Positions 50,717-60,152 are shown, counted from the first letter of the stretch. The stretch: DNA of 64,000 nt from Aridibacter sp965216195 (GCA_965216195.1 OZ244151.1:62001-126000), one strand, 5' to 3'. The notes: generated from the sequence alone by a model not told the origin. Program-made: numbers and translations.

Positions 50717-52261
50717 ATGAAGTTTGATGTACAGGAAAGTGCGAAATTATTTGACGGCAACTCGATTTTTACAAATCTTACCTTCTTTCTTCTTGCGACC
50801 CTGATTTATTCGGGAAATATCTTTGCCCAGCCTCCGGGAACAATTCAAAAAACAAAGAGTGTAAAGGTTTCACCCGAGCAGCTTTCTTCTTCGTTTGCCG
50901 AAGTTGCGAAAAAGGTTGAGCCGGCCGTAGTAAATATCGATACCAAAGGGAGGATGCCAAGCGAACGGTATGACGAAGGTGGCGATGAAGACGATGCACT
51001 GGAATACCTCAGACGAAATCTTCCGAGGAGACCAAGCTACGCGGTAGGAAGCGGGTTTATCGTTGATAGACGCGGGTATATTTTGACGAACTATCACGTT
51101 GTGAAAGATTCGGCTCGTATTACGGTTCGTCTGCAGAGCGGCGAGGAGTACACGGCAAGGATCATCGGTGCAGATGACGAAACAGACCTCGCAGTGTTAA
51201 AAATCGATGCGAAAAAGACTCTGCCATACCTGCAGTTTGGAAACTCGGACAATGTAAACATAGGTGATTGGGTTTTAGCTATTGGCTCGCCGTTTGGTCT
51301 CGCTCAAACCGTGACAGCGGGAATAATTTCTCAAACAAATCGCGAAACGCCCACGGCTAGCCCATTTCAAAAGTTTCTCCAAACGGATGCAGCGATTAAT
51401 CGTGGGAATTCAGGCGGTCCGCTCGTGGATATGACAGGACGTGTGATTGGTGTGAACTCTCAAATTGCAACTTCCACAGGGGATTACAACGGGATCGGTT
51501 TTGCTCTGCCTTCAAAAGAAGCTTTTTACGTATACGATCAGATAATTCGCCACGGGAAAGTGCGCAGGGGATTTTTGGGTGTCGCGCTCACATCCGTGAA
51601 ACCGGAGTTTGCGGAAGTTTATGGTATCTCCGAAGCTAAGGGAGCGATAATCACACAGGTTGTTAATAAAGATGGTGCGGCTGCAAAAGCAGGCCTGCAA
51701 AAGGACGATATAGTAGTTGCGGTTAATGGGAAATCTGTTAAAGATCGTCCGGACTTGATATCAAAGATTGCGTCGATTCCTCCCGGACAAGAGGTTGGGG
51801 TTACATTTTATCGGGAAGCGGAGAAAAAGCTGGAAAAGCGAACAATAGTTGTGAAACTTTCCGAGCGTCCAACGCCGGACGTCCTGGCCGATGATAACTC
51901 TCGCCGGAAGCTCCCAGTTGGTGGTTCGAGTGTGCACAGTACTCCGTTTGGCTTAACGCTCGCGGAGCTAACACCTCAGCTTGCGAGAAGTCATCGACTA
52001 AGGGATGAAGAAGGGGTCTTGATCAGGAGAATTGATCCCGCAAGTTTTGTCGCCGATGTGAAAGCGTACGACGGTGACGACGCGCTAAAGGAGAGAGATT
52101 TGATTCAAAGGATCAACCGTGTCAGGGTAAAAACTATCAGGGAATTCACAGAAGTAGCGAATAAGTTAACCAAGGGTTCTGCGGTGGTTTTACACATATC
52201 TAGATACAACCGTAGACGCCGAAGAATTGATCCGTTAATCGTTCAATTTAGGGTTAAGTAA
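50717..52261 (+). CDS. Periplasmic HtrA/DegP-type serine protease with two PDZ domains
   Basis: 514 residues with a signal anchor or signal peptide near residues 18-38. The catalytic triad is visible: H127 in LTNYHVVKDS, D157 in ETDLAVLKI, S232 in NRGNSGGPLVD. Two PDZ domains follow, the first with FLGVALTSVKPEFA and GLQKDDIVVAVNG, the second with RLRDEEGVLIRRID. It degrades misfolded envelope proteins. The ATG follows CGGAG by seven bases. Confidence 0.94.
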   Translation: MKFDVQESAKLFDGNSIFTNLTFFLLATLIYSGNIFAQPPGTIQKTKSVKVSPEQLSSSFAEVAKKVEPAVVNIDTKGRMPSERYDEGGDEDDALEYLRRNLPRRPSYAVGSGFIVDRRGYILTNYHVVKDSARITVRLQSGEEYTARIIGADDETDLAVLKIDAKKTLPYLQFGNSDNVNIGDWVLAIGSPFGLAQTVTAGIISQTNRETPTASPFQKFLQTDAAINRGNSGGPLVDMTGRVIGVNSQIATSTGDYNGIGFALPSKEAFYVYDQIIRHGKVRRGFLGVALTSVKPEFAEVYGISEAKGAIITQVVNKDGAAAKAGLQKDDIVVAVNGKSVKDRPDLISKIASIPPGQEVGVTFYREAEKKLEKRTIVVKLSERPTPDVLADDNSRRKLPVGGSSVHSTPFGLTLAELTPQLARSHRLRDEEGVLIRRIDPASFVADVKAYDGDDALKERDLIQRINRVRVKTIREFTEVANKLTKGSAVVLHISRYNRRRRRIDPLIVQFRVK

Positions 52262-52286
52262 ATTGCTCAGCGAACTTGGTAAAAGG

Positions 52287-52335
52287 GGTCTGGAGTTATA
52301 AGATTATCTCTTTAATTCCAGACCTTATTCTTTTG
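52287..52335 (+). terminator. Intrinsic terminator between htrA-type gene and aldehyde dehydrogenase
   Basis: GGTCTGGA and TCCAGACC form an 8-bp stem around a 22-nt loop, followed by TTATTCTTTT. It ends just before the dehydrogenase start, so the two genes are probably separate units or attenuated. Confidence 0.6.
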
Positions 52336-52347
52336 GATTTTTTAAAT

Positions 52348-53889
52348 ATGGCAAAAGCGAAGAAAGCAAAAACTGCGGCAAAAATACGAAAGCCGCGTGT
52401 AAAGAAATATCACAATTACATAGGCGGTGAGTGGGTAAAAAGCTCTTCGGGCGAATGGTTTGACAATGTAAATCCGGCGGACAACACGGACATTGTCGGG
52501 CGGTTTCCAAAGTCGAATCGGGATGACGTAAACAAGGCTGTCGCGGCTGCAAAGAATGCTGCGACGCGATGGCGAAGAACCCCGGCTCCAAAGCGGGCGG
52601 AGCTTCTTTTTACGCTTGGTGAGATCCTTCGCAAAAACAAGGACAGATATTCACACGAGATGACCCGCGAAATGGGCAAGGTCCTAAGCGAAACGGGCGG
52701 CGACGTTCAGGAAGCGATCGACTGCACCTATTTTACCGCCGGTGAAGGACGGCGGCTTCACGGTTTTACGACAAAAGCTGAGATGCCCAATAAATATGCG
52801 ATGTGCGAGCGCCAGCCGGTCGGAATATGCGGCTTGATCACACCGTTTAATTTCCCGATGGCGATTCCTTCATGGAAGCTGATTCCGGCGTTGGTTTGCG
52901 GAAACACCGTGGTTATTAAATCGGGAGAAGATGTTCCGCTTTCGACAATTAATCTCGTAAAGGCGTGTGAGCAAGCGGGAATTCCGAAAGGTGTTGTAAA
53001 CGTGGTGAATGGTTTTGCTGAGCCGGGGCAGGCGCTAGTCAACCATAAAGATGTTCGGCTGATCTCATTTACGGGTTCGACAGACACGGGGCGTGTGATT
53101 GCCGAGCAGTGCGCACGTGACAACAAGATCGTTTCGCTCGAGATGGGAGGAAAGAATGCGATTATCATAATGGACGACGCCGATATTGATAACGCCGTCG
53201 AGGGTTCGCTTTGGGGCGCTTTTGGAACTTCAGGGCAGCGCTGCACGGCTTCTTCGAGATTGTTGGTACACAAGAAGGTCTATAAGAAATTCTGTAAGAA
53301 ACTCGTTGATAAAGTGAAAACGCTTCGCGTCGGAAATGGTTTGGATCCAAAGACGACCGTCGGGCCGGTGATTAATCAGCAAGCCATGGACAAAATCATG
53401 GGCTATATCGATATCGGTAAATACGAAGATAAAGCCACGCTTGCGGCCGGTGGGAAAAGAAAAAATCGGGGTAAATTCAGCAAGGGGTTTTTCATCGAGC
53501 CGACCGTTTTTACCGACGTTTCAAGAAAAATGCGTATAGCCAAAGAAGAGATCTTTGGACCGGTTGTCTCCGTGATTCCGTTTACCAGGCTTGATCAGGC
53601 GATCAGTATCGTCAACGAGAGCAGTTACGGACTTTCGTCTGCAATTTATACACAGGACGTTAATCAGGCATTCTATGCCATGCAGGAACTCTACACAGGA
53701 ATTTGCTATGTGAATTCAGCTACGATAGGCGCTGAAGTCCATCTGCCGTTTGGCGGTACAAAGGGAACCGGAAACGGCCACCGCGAAGCTGGAACGCAGG
53801 TTTTGGACATTTTCAGCGAATGGAAAGCGATCTATGTGGACTACTCTGGAAAACTGCAGAAGGCACAGATTGATGAGGTGGAAGTCTAG
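52348..53889 (+). CDS. NAD(P)-dependent aldehyde dehydrogenase
   Basis: 513 residues from the ATG at 52348; the frame from 52276 runs through a terminator. A lysine-rich N-terminal extension of 25 residues is unusual. ALDH motifs: ITPFNFPMAIPSWK, the Glu in SLEMGGKNA, catalytic Cys in TSGQRCTASS, and FGPVVSVIPF. Its C-terminal GTKGTGNGHREAGTQ resembles semialdehyde dehydrogenases such as 2-oxoglutarate semialdehyde dehydrogenase, but substrate is not fixed. Confidence 0.93.
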   Translation: MAKAKKAKTAAKIRKPRVKKYHNYIGGEWVKSSSGEWFDNVNPADNTDIVGRFPKSNRDDVNKAVAAAKNAATRWRRTPAPKRAELLFTLGEILRKNKDRYSHEMTREMGKVLSETGGDVQEAIDCTYFTAGEGRRLHGFTTKAEMPNKYAMCERQPVGICGLITPFNFPMAIPSWKLIPALVCGNTVVIKSGEDVPLSTINLVKACEQAGIPKGVVNVVNGFAEPGQALVNHKDVRLISFTGSTDTGRVIAEQCARDNKIVSLEMGGKNAIIIMDDADIDNAVEGSLWGAFGTSGQRCTASSRLLVHKKVYKKFCKKLVDKVKTLRVGNGLDPKTTVGPVINQQAMDKIMGYIDIGKYEDKATLAAGGKRKNRGKFSKGFFIEPTVFTDVSRKMRIAKEEIFGPVVSVIPFTRLDQAISIVNESSYGLSSAIYTQDVNQAFYAMQELYTGICYVNSATIGAEVHLPFGGTKGTGNGHREAGTQVLDIFSEWKAIYVDYSGKLQKAQIDEVEV

Positions 53890-53925
53890 TCGGATGTCAG
53901 ATGTTGGATGTCAGATGACAGGGGC
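53890..53925 (+). repeat. Short TGTCAGATG tandem repeat
   Basis: GGATGTCAGATGTT and GGATGTCAGATGAC stand in tandem, directly before the four-helix-bundle gene. A related CTAGCATCCAGCTTCTAG-like run lies after it (54318-54342). Confidence 0.55.
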
Positions 53926-53950
53926 GTAAAATGCGGGTTTAGAGGTTGGT

Positions 53951-54322
53951 TTGGAAAAGAAGATTAAGAGCCATCGCGACTTGATAGTTTGGCAAAAAGC
54001 AATGGATATGACCGTTGATATCTACCGGATTACACAGTCATTTCCGAATTCTGAACTTTACGGTCTCACTTCACAAATTCGTAGATCGGCATCGTCCATT
54101 GCGGCAAATATCGCCGAGGGGCAAGGCAGAAGGACTGGGAAAGAGTTTGTTAATTTCTTGATGAACGCTCGCGGTTCCGTTTTGGAATTGGATACGCATC
54201 TGGAATTGTCGATGCGTGTTGATTATTTAGAGAAAGAGAATTATAAAAGACTGAAAGAAAAATTGGACGAGGTAGGCAGGATGTTAAATGGATTGATTGG
54301 ATCGATAAAGTCTAACATCTAG
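53951..54322 (+). CDS. Four-helix-bundle protein (S23/23S rRNA intervening-sequence type)
   Basis: 123 residues from a TTG. Family marks are HRDLIVWQKAMDMTVDIY, QIRRSASSIAANIAEGQGR and NARGSVLELDTHLELS. Members are found in rRNA intervening sequences and, as here, as stand-alone genes of unknown function. It is flanked on both sides by short repeats and sits between two metabolic genes, which suggests a mobile origin. Confidence 0.88.
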   Translation: MEKKIKSHRDLIVWQKAMDMTVDIYRITQSFPNSELYGLTSQIRRSASSIAANIAEGQGRRTGKEFVNFLMNARGSVLELDTHLELSMRVDYLEKENYKRLKEKLDEVGRMLNGLIGSIKSNI

Positions 54323-54346
54323 CATCCAGCTTCTAGTATCTAAACG

Positions 54347-55483
54347 ATGAAAATAGGATTGCCTAAAGAGATAAAAGATAATGAATATCGCGTTGGCTTA
54401 ACACCGGCAGGGGTTCAGGCTTTAAGTGATGCCGGGCACGAACTTTTTGTTGAGAGAACAGCTGGCGAGGGTTCGGGCTTTCAGGATTCACAGTATCAAA
54501 GTGCTGGAGCGGCAATTCTTGAGACGGCTGATGACGTATGGGAAGCCGGCGATATGATTGTGAAGGTCAAGGAGCCTATTGCGCCCGAGTATCCGCGAAT
54601 GCGTGAAAACCAATTGCTTTTTACATATTTGCATCTTGCACCTGAGCTTGAGCTCACGAAGCAAATGATGGAGCGAAAAGTAACCGGCGTCGCCTACGAA
54701 ACGATTACTGACAAACAGGGAACCTTGCCACTTTTGACACCTATGTCTGAAGTTGCGGGACGCATGAGCGTTCAGGTTGGCGCCACCTATCTCGAGAAAA
54801 TGAACGGTGGTCGCGGCGTATTGCTGGGAGGTGTTCCGGGGGTGCCGGCAGCCGATGTTGTGATTATCGGAGGGGGTGTTGTTGGAACCGAGGCTGCCAA
54901 AATGGCGATTGGCCTTGGCGCTCACGTTACGATGATCGATATCAATCTTGAGCGTTTGCGCGAACTCGATGATATTTTCCTTTCCAAGATCCAGACCCTC
55001 GCATCGAGTCGCTATCAGATTGAGGAAGCGATTTCGCACGCCGATCTCGTAATAGGTGCCGTTCTGATTCCTGGCGCTTCTGCTCCGAAATTGATCACAA
55101 GGGAAATGTTGAAACTCATTCCGAATGGTTCGGTTTTGGTTGATGTTGCAGTTGACCAAGGCGGATGCTTCGAAACTACGCGAGCCACAACCCACTCAAA
55201 TCCAACGTATTATGAGGAAGGCGTTCTTCATTATTGCGTTGCGAACATGCCCGGTGCAGTTCCGCGCACCTCTACATTTGCGCTGACGAATGCGACCTTG
55301 CCATATGCGCTAAACTTGGCCAACAAGGGCTTCGAGCAGGCAATAAAAGACGATGAGGGCTTGGTAGAAGGGGTGAATACGTATGCCGGAAAACTCACTT
55401 ACAAAGCGGTCGCGGATTCGCAAGATCTCGAATACACACCACTTGATAGTATGATTGAAGGCTTGGCCGAGGGTAAGGGTTAG
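54347..55483 (+). CDS. ald: Alanine dehydrogenase
   Basis: 378 residues. MKIGLPKEIKDNEYRVGLTP is the standard start, with Arg15 as substrate contact. KVKEPIAPEYP (catalytic Lys) and LHLAPE (His) follow, and the NAD Rossmann motif is IGGGVVGTEAAKMAIGLGA. It interconverts alanine with pyruvate and ammonia. A terminator follows at 55506. Confidence 0.97.
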   Translation: MKIGLPKEIKDNEYRVGLTPAGVQALSDAGHELFVERTAGEGSGFQDSQYQSAGAAILETADDVWEAGDMIVKVKEPIAPEYPRMRENQLLFTYLHLAPELELTKQMMERKVTGVAYETITDKQGTLPLLTPMSEVAGRMSVQVGATYLEKMNGGRGVLLGGVPGVPAADVVIIGGGVVGTEAAKMAIGLGAHVTMIDINLERLRELDDIFLSKIQTLASSRYQIEEAISHADLVIGAVLIPGASAPKLITREMLKLIPNGSVLVDVAVDQGGCFETTRATTHSNPTYYEEGVLHYCVANMPGAVPRTSTFALTNATLPYALNLANKGFEQAIKDDEGLVEGVNTYAGKLTYKAVADSQDLEYTPLDSMIEGLAEGKG

Positions 55484-55505
55484 AGTGACGAACAAAACTT
55501 AAGCG

Positions 55506-55532
55506 GTAGGTCTCATTGAGCCTACGTGTTTT
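55506..55532 (+). terminator. Intrinsic terminator after ald
   Basis: GTAGG-CTC/GAG-CCTAC stem (one bulged T) followed by GTGTTTT, 23 bp after the ald stop. Confidence 0.65.
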
Positions 55533-55535
55533 AGA

Positions 55536-55916
55536 ATGCCTGTGAAGATAAAGATGATCACTGCGATTTATGTCTTTATCATTGCGGGCATTATCGCGTT
55601 GGCAGACCTAAAAGGTACCGAGTATCTAGCGAGACTTGGAACTGGGATTCCATATTTTGACAAGGCTGGTCATTTCCTCTTAATGGGTGGCTTTTCTTTC
55701 TTTGTTAATCTCGCCTTAAAAGCAAGGGAAATTTCATTTTTTTCGATTAGTATCTTGCTCGGTACCCTTATCGTCCTTCTCGTCGTGACGATCGAAGAAT
55801 TTTCCCAAATATTTGTGCGGGGTAGAGCGTTTGATTGGGGCGATCTTTTGGCCAACTTTGTCGGCATAGTCTTTTTCGGAGCGCTTGCGAAATTCCTCTA
55901 CAAAAGAGCTCAGTAA
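55536..55916 (+). CDS. VanZ-like membrane protein, copy 1
   Basis: 126 residues with four membrane helices. VanZ marks are FDKAGHFLLMG, TIEEFSQIFVRGRAFDWGDL and ANFVGIVFFG. VanZ-type proteins are linked to glycopeptide tolerance in enterococci, but the general function is unknown. A second, related gene follows 135 bp downstream. Confidence 0.85.
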   Translation: MPVKIKMITAIYVFIIAGIIALADLKGTEYLARLGTGIPYFDKAGHFLLMGGFSFFVNLALKAREISFFSISILLGTLIVLLVVTIEEFSQIFVRGRAFDWGDLLANFVGIVFFGALAKFLYKRAQ

Positions 55917-56051
55917 ACATTGTTAAACTATCCATCAAAATGTTATTCTTGCTCTAGGTTTTGGTTCTAAGACCGAAACATTTTTTTCTCACGATTGATC
56001 TCACCTAAGATCCCCCCGGCCCCCAATCTTCCATCCAAACTTTCTGGATCA

Positions 56052-56537
56052 ATGAATTCTATCTTCAAAACTCGGGAGAGAAGACTGACTTTTGACGTCA
56101 CAAAAATCCTTAGGAGCCTTGCGATTGTATACGCGTTGGCTTTCGCGCTAATTGTTTTCTTAAATGACTTTAAAGAAACACAGCATTGGTTTTTCATAAT
56201 TGCAACAGTCCGTTATCTCGACAAACTAGGACATCTTTTGGTAATGGGTTTGTTCTCGTTTGTTGTAAACCTGGCTCTAAACGGGAGATCGACCAAAATA
56301 TCGCGATTCAAATACTTAACGGGAAGCATCGCAGTTTTTGTTGTGGCAACCTTGGAGGAAACTTCGCAGATTTTTGTAAGCGGACGTGATTTTGAATTTT
56401 CAGATGTGTTTTTTAATACACTCGGAATACTTTTGTTTGGAGAGATCGCGAGGCTTACAATAAAAATTGCAGAGAAGATTAGCGACAGCTTGAATCAATC
56501 GGCACAAACTCAAAGCGTTGCTGACCTCAAAGAATAA
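56052..56537 (+). CDS. VanZ-like membrane protein, copy 2
   Basis: 161 residues from the ATG at 56052 (GGA just upstream); a TTG at 55995 would add 19 Pro-rich residues. It has the same plan as copy 1 (LDKLGHLLVMGLFSFVVNLAL, TLEETSQIFVSGRDFEFSDV, FNTLGILLFG), with an N-terminal extension. The conserved blocks are alike, so a tandem duplication is likely, now well diverged. Confidence 0.82.
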   Translation: MNSIFKTRERRLTFDVTKILRSLAIVYALAFALIVFLNDFKETQHWFFIIATVRYLDKLGHLLVMGLFSFVVNLALNGRSTKISRFKYLTGSIAVFVVATLEETSQIFVSGRDFEFSDVFFNTLGILLFGEIARLTIKIAEKISDSLNQSAQTQSVADLKE

Positions 56538-56561
56538 AAAGATTCTCATAGAAATCTATTC

Positions 56562-56600
56562 ACCCGCATATTCCGAAACGGAGTTTGCGGGTTTAACTTT
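56562..56600 (+). terminator. Hairpin, probable terminator
   Basis: ACCCGCA / TGCGGGT outer stem with inner TTCCG/CGGA, followed by TTAACTTTT, 25 bp after the second VanZ gene. Confidence 0.55.
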
Positions 56601-56627
56601 TGGGTTGTTAAACTTTTCTTCGACCCT

Positions 56628-57968
56628 ATGTATGAATTTGCAGTAACACCAGCTGTAACCCAGCTCCGACGTCCCGGTGTGACTATTGACTCGATCGAGC
56701 CTGGAAGTCTCGCTGAGGAGCTGCGTTTCGAGAAAGGAGATCGGATCGTAAAAGTTAGCGGCCGCCCGGTTCGCGATTATCTGGACTTTCGATTTCAAAC
56801 CTCCGGCGAGACTATGTTGACTTTCCTTGTAAAGAAAACGAGTGGCGAAACGTGGGAGGTCGATCTGGAGCGCGATGAAGGCGAGGATTTTGGTATCAAT
56901 TTCGAGCAGATAGTGCCGCGCCAGTGTGCAAACGAGTGTCTTTTTTGTTTCTGCAAGGGAAATCCCGAAGATGCCCGTCCCTCGCTCTTTGTACGCGATG
57001 AAGATATACGCCTTTCGTTTTTATACGGAAATTACACGACGCTTTCGTCCATCACGGACGACGAAATGGAGCGGATTATCGAGCAGCGCCTTTCGCCTCA
57101 ATACGTGTCTGTGCATGCAACGGATCTAAAGACACGCGCCTACCTTCTAGGGGTTGACGAGGAGCGCGCGGATATCTTTGACAAGCTCGAGCTTCTTCTT
57201 GAAAACAACATCGAAATTCACGCGCAGGTTGTGCTTTGTCCAGGTATAAACGACGGTGAGCAATTGGAAAAAACGCTTCGTGATTTGGCTTCTCATTACC
57301 CAAAAGTCGTTTCGACGGCGATAGTTCCGGTTGCCTTAACGCGCTACAACACGGACAAGCGCCTGACTAGGGTAACCCGGGATTTTTGCATTAAGACGGT
57401 TGCGCAGGTCGAAAAACTCCAGGATGAGTTTCTAAAGGCGTACGATACCAACTTTGCTTTTTTGGGTGACGAGATTTACTTAAAAGCCGGAGCCGAGATT
57501 CCGCCCAAGTCACATTACGGGGATTATCCGCAGATCGAAGATGGCGTTGGAATGATTCGTTCATTTGTAAGCGAATTTGAGGAGCTATTAAGTGACCTTG
57601 GAAAAAGAAAAATTAGTGGAAAATACACCATCGGAACAATAATGACGGGAGAAATGTTTGCTCCAATTCTAAGCGAACAGGTCAAAAAGCTAAACGAATC
57701 GATCGGCTCCCGCCTAAAAGTCTTAGCGGTTCCAAACACATATTTTGGTGGAGATGTATCGGTTGCCGGATTGCTTTCAGGACAAGATTTTTTGGCCGTT
57801 AAAGATATGGTTGAAGGGAGCTTCGTGACGATTCCAAAACACGTAATAAAGTCTGACGAGCCTATTTTGATCGACGGAATGAGTTTTGAGGAGCTTCGCG
57901 GAAAGTTTGATGTCCCGATTTTTGATTTCGATTTGGCCGAACTTATCGAGAAAGTTACCGCCGGCTAG
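56628..57968 (+). CDS. DUF512 radical-SAM-like protein with N-terminal PDZ-like domain
   Basis: 446 residues. The N-terminus is PDZ-like (IDSIEPGSLAEELRFEKGDR). A Cys cluster CANECLFCFC is of the CX3CX2C radical-SAM type. It is followed by the family blocks SFLYGNYTTLSS, PQYVSVHATDLKTR and HAQVVLCPGINDG. DUF512 members are iron-sulfur proteins of unknown reaction, found in Clostridia, cyanobacteria and others. It stands alone and is convergent with the next gene by a four-base overlap. Confidence 0.9.
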   Translation: MYEFAVTPAVTQLRRPGVTIDSIEPGSLAEELRFEKGDRIVKVSGRPVRDYLDFRFQTSGETMLTFLVKKTSGETWEVDLERDEGEDFGINFEQIVPRQCANECLFCFCKGNPEDARPSLFVRDEDIRLSFLYGNYTTLSSITDDEMERIIEQRLSPQYVSVHATDLKTRAYLLGVDEERADIFDKLELLLENNIEIHAQVVLCPGINDGEQLEKTLRDLASHYPKVVSTAIVPVALTRYNTDKRLTRVTRDFCIKTVAQVEKLQDEFLKAYDTNFAFLGDEIYLKAGAEIPPKSHYGDYPQIEDGVGMIRSFVSEFEELLSDLGKRKISGKYTIGTIMTGEMFAPILSEQVKKLNESIGSRLKVLAVPNTYFGGDVSVAGLLSGQDFLAVKDMVEGSFVTIPKHVIKSDEPILIDGMSFEELRGKFDVPIFDFDLAELIEKVTAG

Positions 57969-58810
57969 CTTACACCCTGTTTATCCCGCCGGTTTAATTT
58001 TACCTCAAACAAACGCTTCCAGTTTTTTCCGGTGATAAAAATTCGGTCGCCTTTTTCATCGTAGGCAATTCCGTTAAGAGAGTTTTCGTAGTGTTTTCCG
58101 CTGTCTTTTGGCGATATCTTATCGAAATTTATCCAGCCTAGGAGTTCGCCGGTTTCAGGGTTTATTCTCGCGACGTGATTGGGCTTTTCAATCGTTTCGG
58201 ATTGCCAAACGTTAGCCCAGATTTCTCCCTTGATATATTCGAGTTCATTTATTCTAAGTAGCGGCGCGCCTTCATTCATCACTACAATCGTTCTTACAAC
58301 ATCTAACGTTTTCGGATCGAGAACACGGATTACGTGGGTTCCGTCGCTCATATAAAGGTGTTTGCCATCGTGCGTCAGCCCCCAACCCTCTCCGCTATAA
58401 CGGAATTCTCTCTCAAGCTTAAAATCCTCGAGGTCGTAAACAAAGCCCAAGCCGGCTTTCCACGTGAGTTGATAAACCTTTCCACCAAAGATAGTCATCC
58501 CTTCGGCAAAATAATCTCGCGGAACGGAATGCTTTTTGAGAACCTTGCCAGTTTTCAATTCAACCTTGCGAAGCGTCGATCGTCCATAATTTCCAGTGCT
58601 CTCATAAAGATAACCATCGTGAAAAACGAGCCCTTGCGTAAAAGCTCTTTTGTCGTGTTTATACTCATTTACGATCTCGTATGACGAAACAGGAGCTGGT
58701 CCTTCTTTTACTACCGGAGGAGTAGGTGTGGGCGTCGCCCTCTGAGGTTGGGGAGCGCCGTTGCAGGAAAGCATCGTCAGGATAAATAATAAAGTTAGAT
58801 AAAGTCGCAT
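57965..58810 (-). CDS. Glutaminyl-peptide cyclotransferase (plant/bacterial type lipoprotein)
   Basis: 281 residues with a lipobox (LTMLSC, Cys 16). The five-bladed-propeller family block EYKHDKRAFTQGLVFHDGYL YESTGNYG (split here) and LNGIAYDEKGDRIFITGKNW mark it as a QC of the papaya type. It converts N-terminal Gln of peptides to pyroglutamate in the periplasm. It is last in a minus-strand operon behind the DsbA-like gene (13-bp gap). Confidence 0.92.
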   Translation of the reverse strand: MRLYLTLLFILTMLSCNGAPQPQRATPTPTPPVVKEGPAPVSSYEIVNEYKHDKRAFTQGLVFHDGYLYESTGNYGRSTLRKVELKTGKVLKKHSVPRDYFAEGMTIFGGKVYQLTWKAGLGFVYDLEDFKLEREFRYSGEGWGLTHDGKHLYMSDGTHVIRVLDPKTLDVVRTIVVMNEGAPLLRINELEYIKGEIWANVWQSETIEKPNHVARINPETGELLGWINFDKISPKDSGKHYENSLNGIAYDEKGDRIFITGKNWKRLFEVKLNRRDKQGVS

Positions 58811-58823
58811 AATATCGAATCGG

Positions 58824-60152
58824 CTATTTTCGAATAAATCGATTGATCGCCTTGTGAAAACTCTCTTCGGATAAATTCCTTACCTTTATGCCATTTACAA
58901 AAACGGTCGGAGTAGAATTAACGCCGTAGCGCTCGCCATCTTTCATATCCTTTCTGACTTCTTCGGCAAACTTCGCACTTTTCAAATCACGTTTGAAGCG
59001 CTTTTGGTCCAGCCCGATTTGTCCTGCCAGAGTAACTAAAGAATTCGTGTCTAGCGCGTTCTGATTTTTATAGAGTAGTTCCTTATACTCGAAATACTTA
59101 TTTTGAGCGCGAGCGGCATTCGCAGCGACGGCAGCCTGAAACGCGTTTTCGTGAAGACTAGTAAGAGGAAAGTCGCGTACGACGAACCTAATTTGGTTTC
59201 CGTATTCTCCAAGCACTTTTTTGAGGACGGGATAGACCGTCGCACACGCATTGCATTGAAGATCAGTAAACATCACTACCGTCACCGGGGCATTCGCGTC
59301 GCCCGTTGAGGGATCGTCGTCTATAGATATTTGCTGAACAAATGGGTTTGGTTCTTTAAGGAAAAAACTCACGCGATATTTTTTGTAAAGCCTTTTTCGA
59401 AGTGCCGAGACGACGCGATACTGCTCCTCATTTGAGAAGGTTACGAGCTTGTCCGTAAACTCACGGCGGATATAGTCGCTTGGGGCAATCCCCTCTTTTT
59501 CTGCCTCGGCCGCATAAAGGGCTGAATCCACAACCTGCATCAGCGCTCCCTTCAATTGGTCGTGAACGCTTGCCTCATACTCGGATAAAACCAGACCATT
59601 CTTTTTCGTGAAATCAGTATAGGTAATTTTGTTTGGCCCGACGGTCGCGAGTATATCCGCAGGTTTCAGACTTGGGGTGGAAGGGCTTCTTACGATAGAA
59701 ACTTGATGCTTAGCGCGTAAATTCGTGAGCAGCGTTAGACGTGCTTTTTTTTCGGGTTCGATCCGCAGGTATTCGATAATCTTCCCCTTTGCTTTTGCAA
59801 AGGTCACATCGCCGATCTGCTTCTTGTTTGCATCATAAACCTTCTTTACGAAATCATTTGTCGGGTCTGAAACCTTTTTCTTTACCTCTGTGTCGAGCAG
59901 TTTCTCAACCGAGATTTTTCTCTCGGCTGCCTCGGTCTCAAGCAGAACCGTTTCGATCTGCCGATCGAGCAGGGCTTTTTTTGCGTTTGCCATTGTCGTA
60001 GGAAGTTGGTACCAAACTTTGGTTACGTTTGGAGACAAATCCTGCGCGGTGAAAGTTCGACCGTTAGCGATAGCCAAGGCATCCGTCGAGCTTTGCGCAT
60101 AAGAAACAACCGCAACACACAATATCGAAGCTAAAACAAAAACTTTTTTCAT
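58824..60152 (-). CDS. Exported DsbA-like thioredoxin-fold protein with SurA-like N-terminus
   Basis: 442 residues with a signal peptide (about 1-20). The first 230 residues hold two SurA/PpiC-like chaperone segments (NGRTFTAQDLS, VGPNKITYTDFTKKNGLVL). The C-terminal 170 are a thioredoxin fold: VMFTDLQCNACATVYPVL (active CXXC), and cis-Pro in VNSTPTVFVNG. It probably introduces or repairs disulfides while holding unfolded substrates. It lies 17 bp after the BtuF-like gene and before the cyclotransferase gene. Confidence 0.88.
   Translation of the reverse strand: MKKVFVLASILCVAVVSYAQSSTDALAIANGRTFTAQDLSPNVTKVWYQLPTTMANAKKALLDRQIETVLLETEAAERKISVEKLLDTEVKKKVSDPTNDFVKKVYDANKKQIGDVTFAKAKGKIIEYLRIEPEKKARLTLLTNLRAKHQVSIVRSPSTPSLKPADILATVGPNKITYTDFTKKNGLVLSEYEASVHDQLKGALMQVVDSALYAAEAEKEGIAPSDYIRREFTDKLVTFSNEEQYRVVSALRKRLYKKYRVSFFLKEPNPFVQQISIDDDPSTGDANAPVTVVMFTDLQCNACATVYPVLKKVLGEYGNQIRFVVRDFPLTSLHENAFQAAVAANAARAQNKYFEYKELLYKNQNALDTNSLVTLAGQIGLDQKRFKRDLKSAKFAEEVRKDMKDGERYGVNSTPTVFVNGIKVRNLSEESFHKAINRFIRK

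Noticed and set aside
52276..52347. Earlier start of the aldehyde dehydrogenase
   Set aside because: It would be translated through the terminator stem; the ATG at 52348 gives the family N-terminus.
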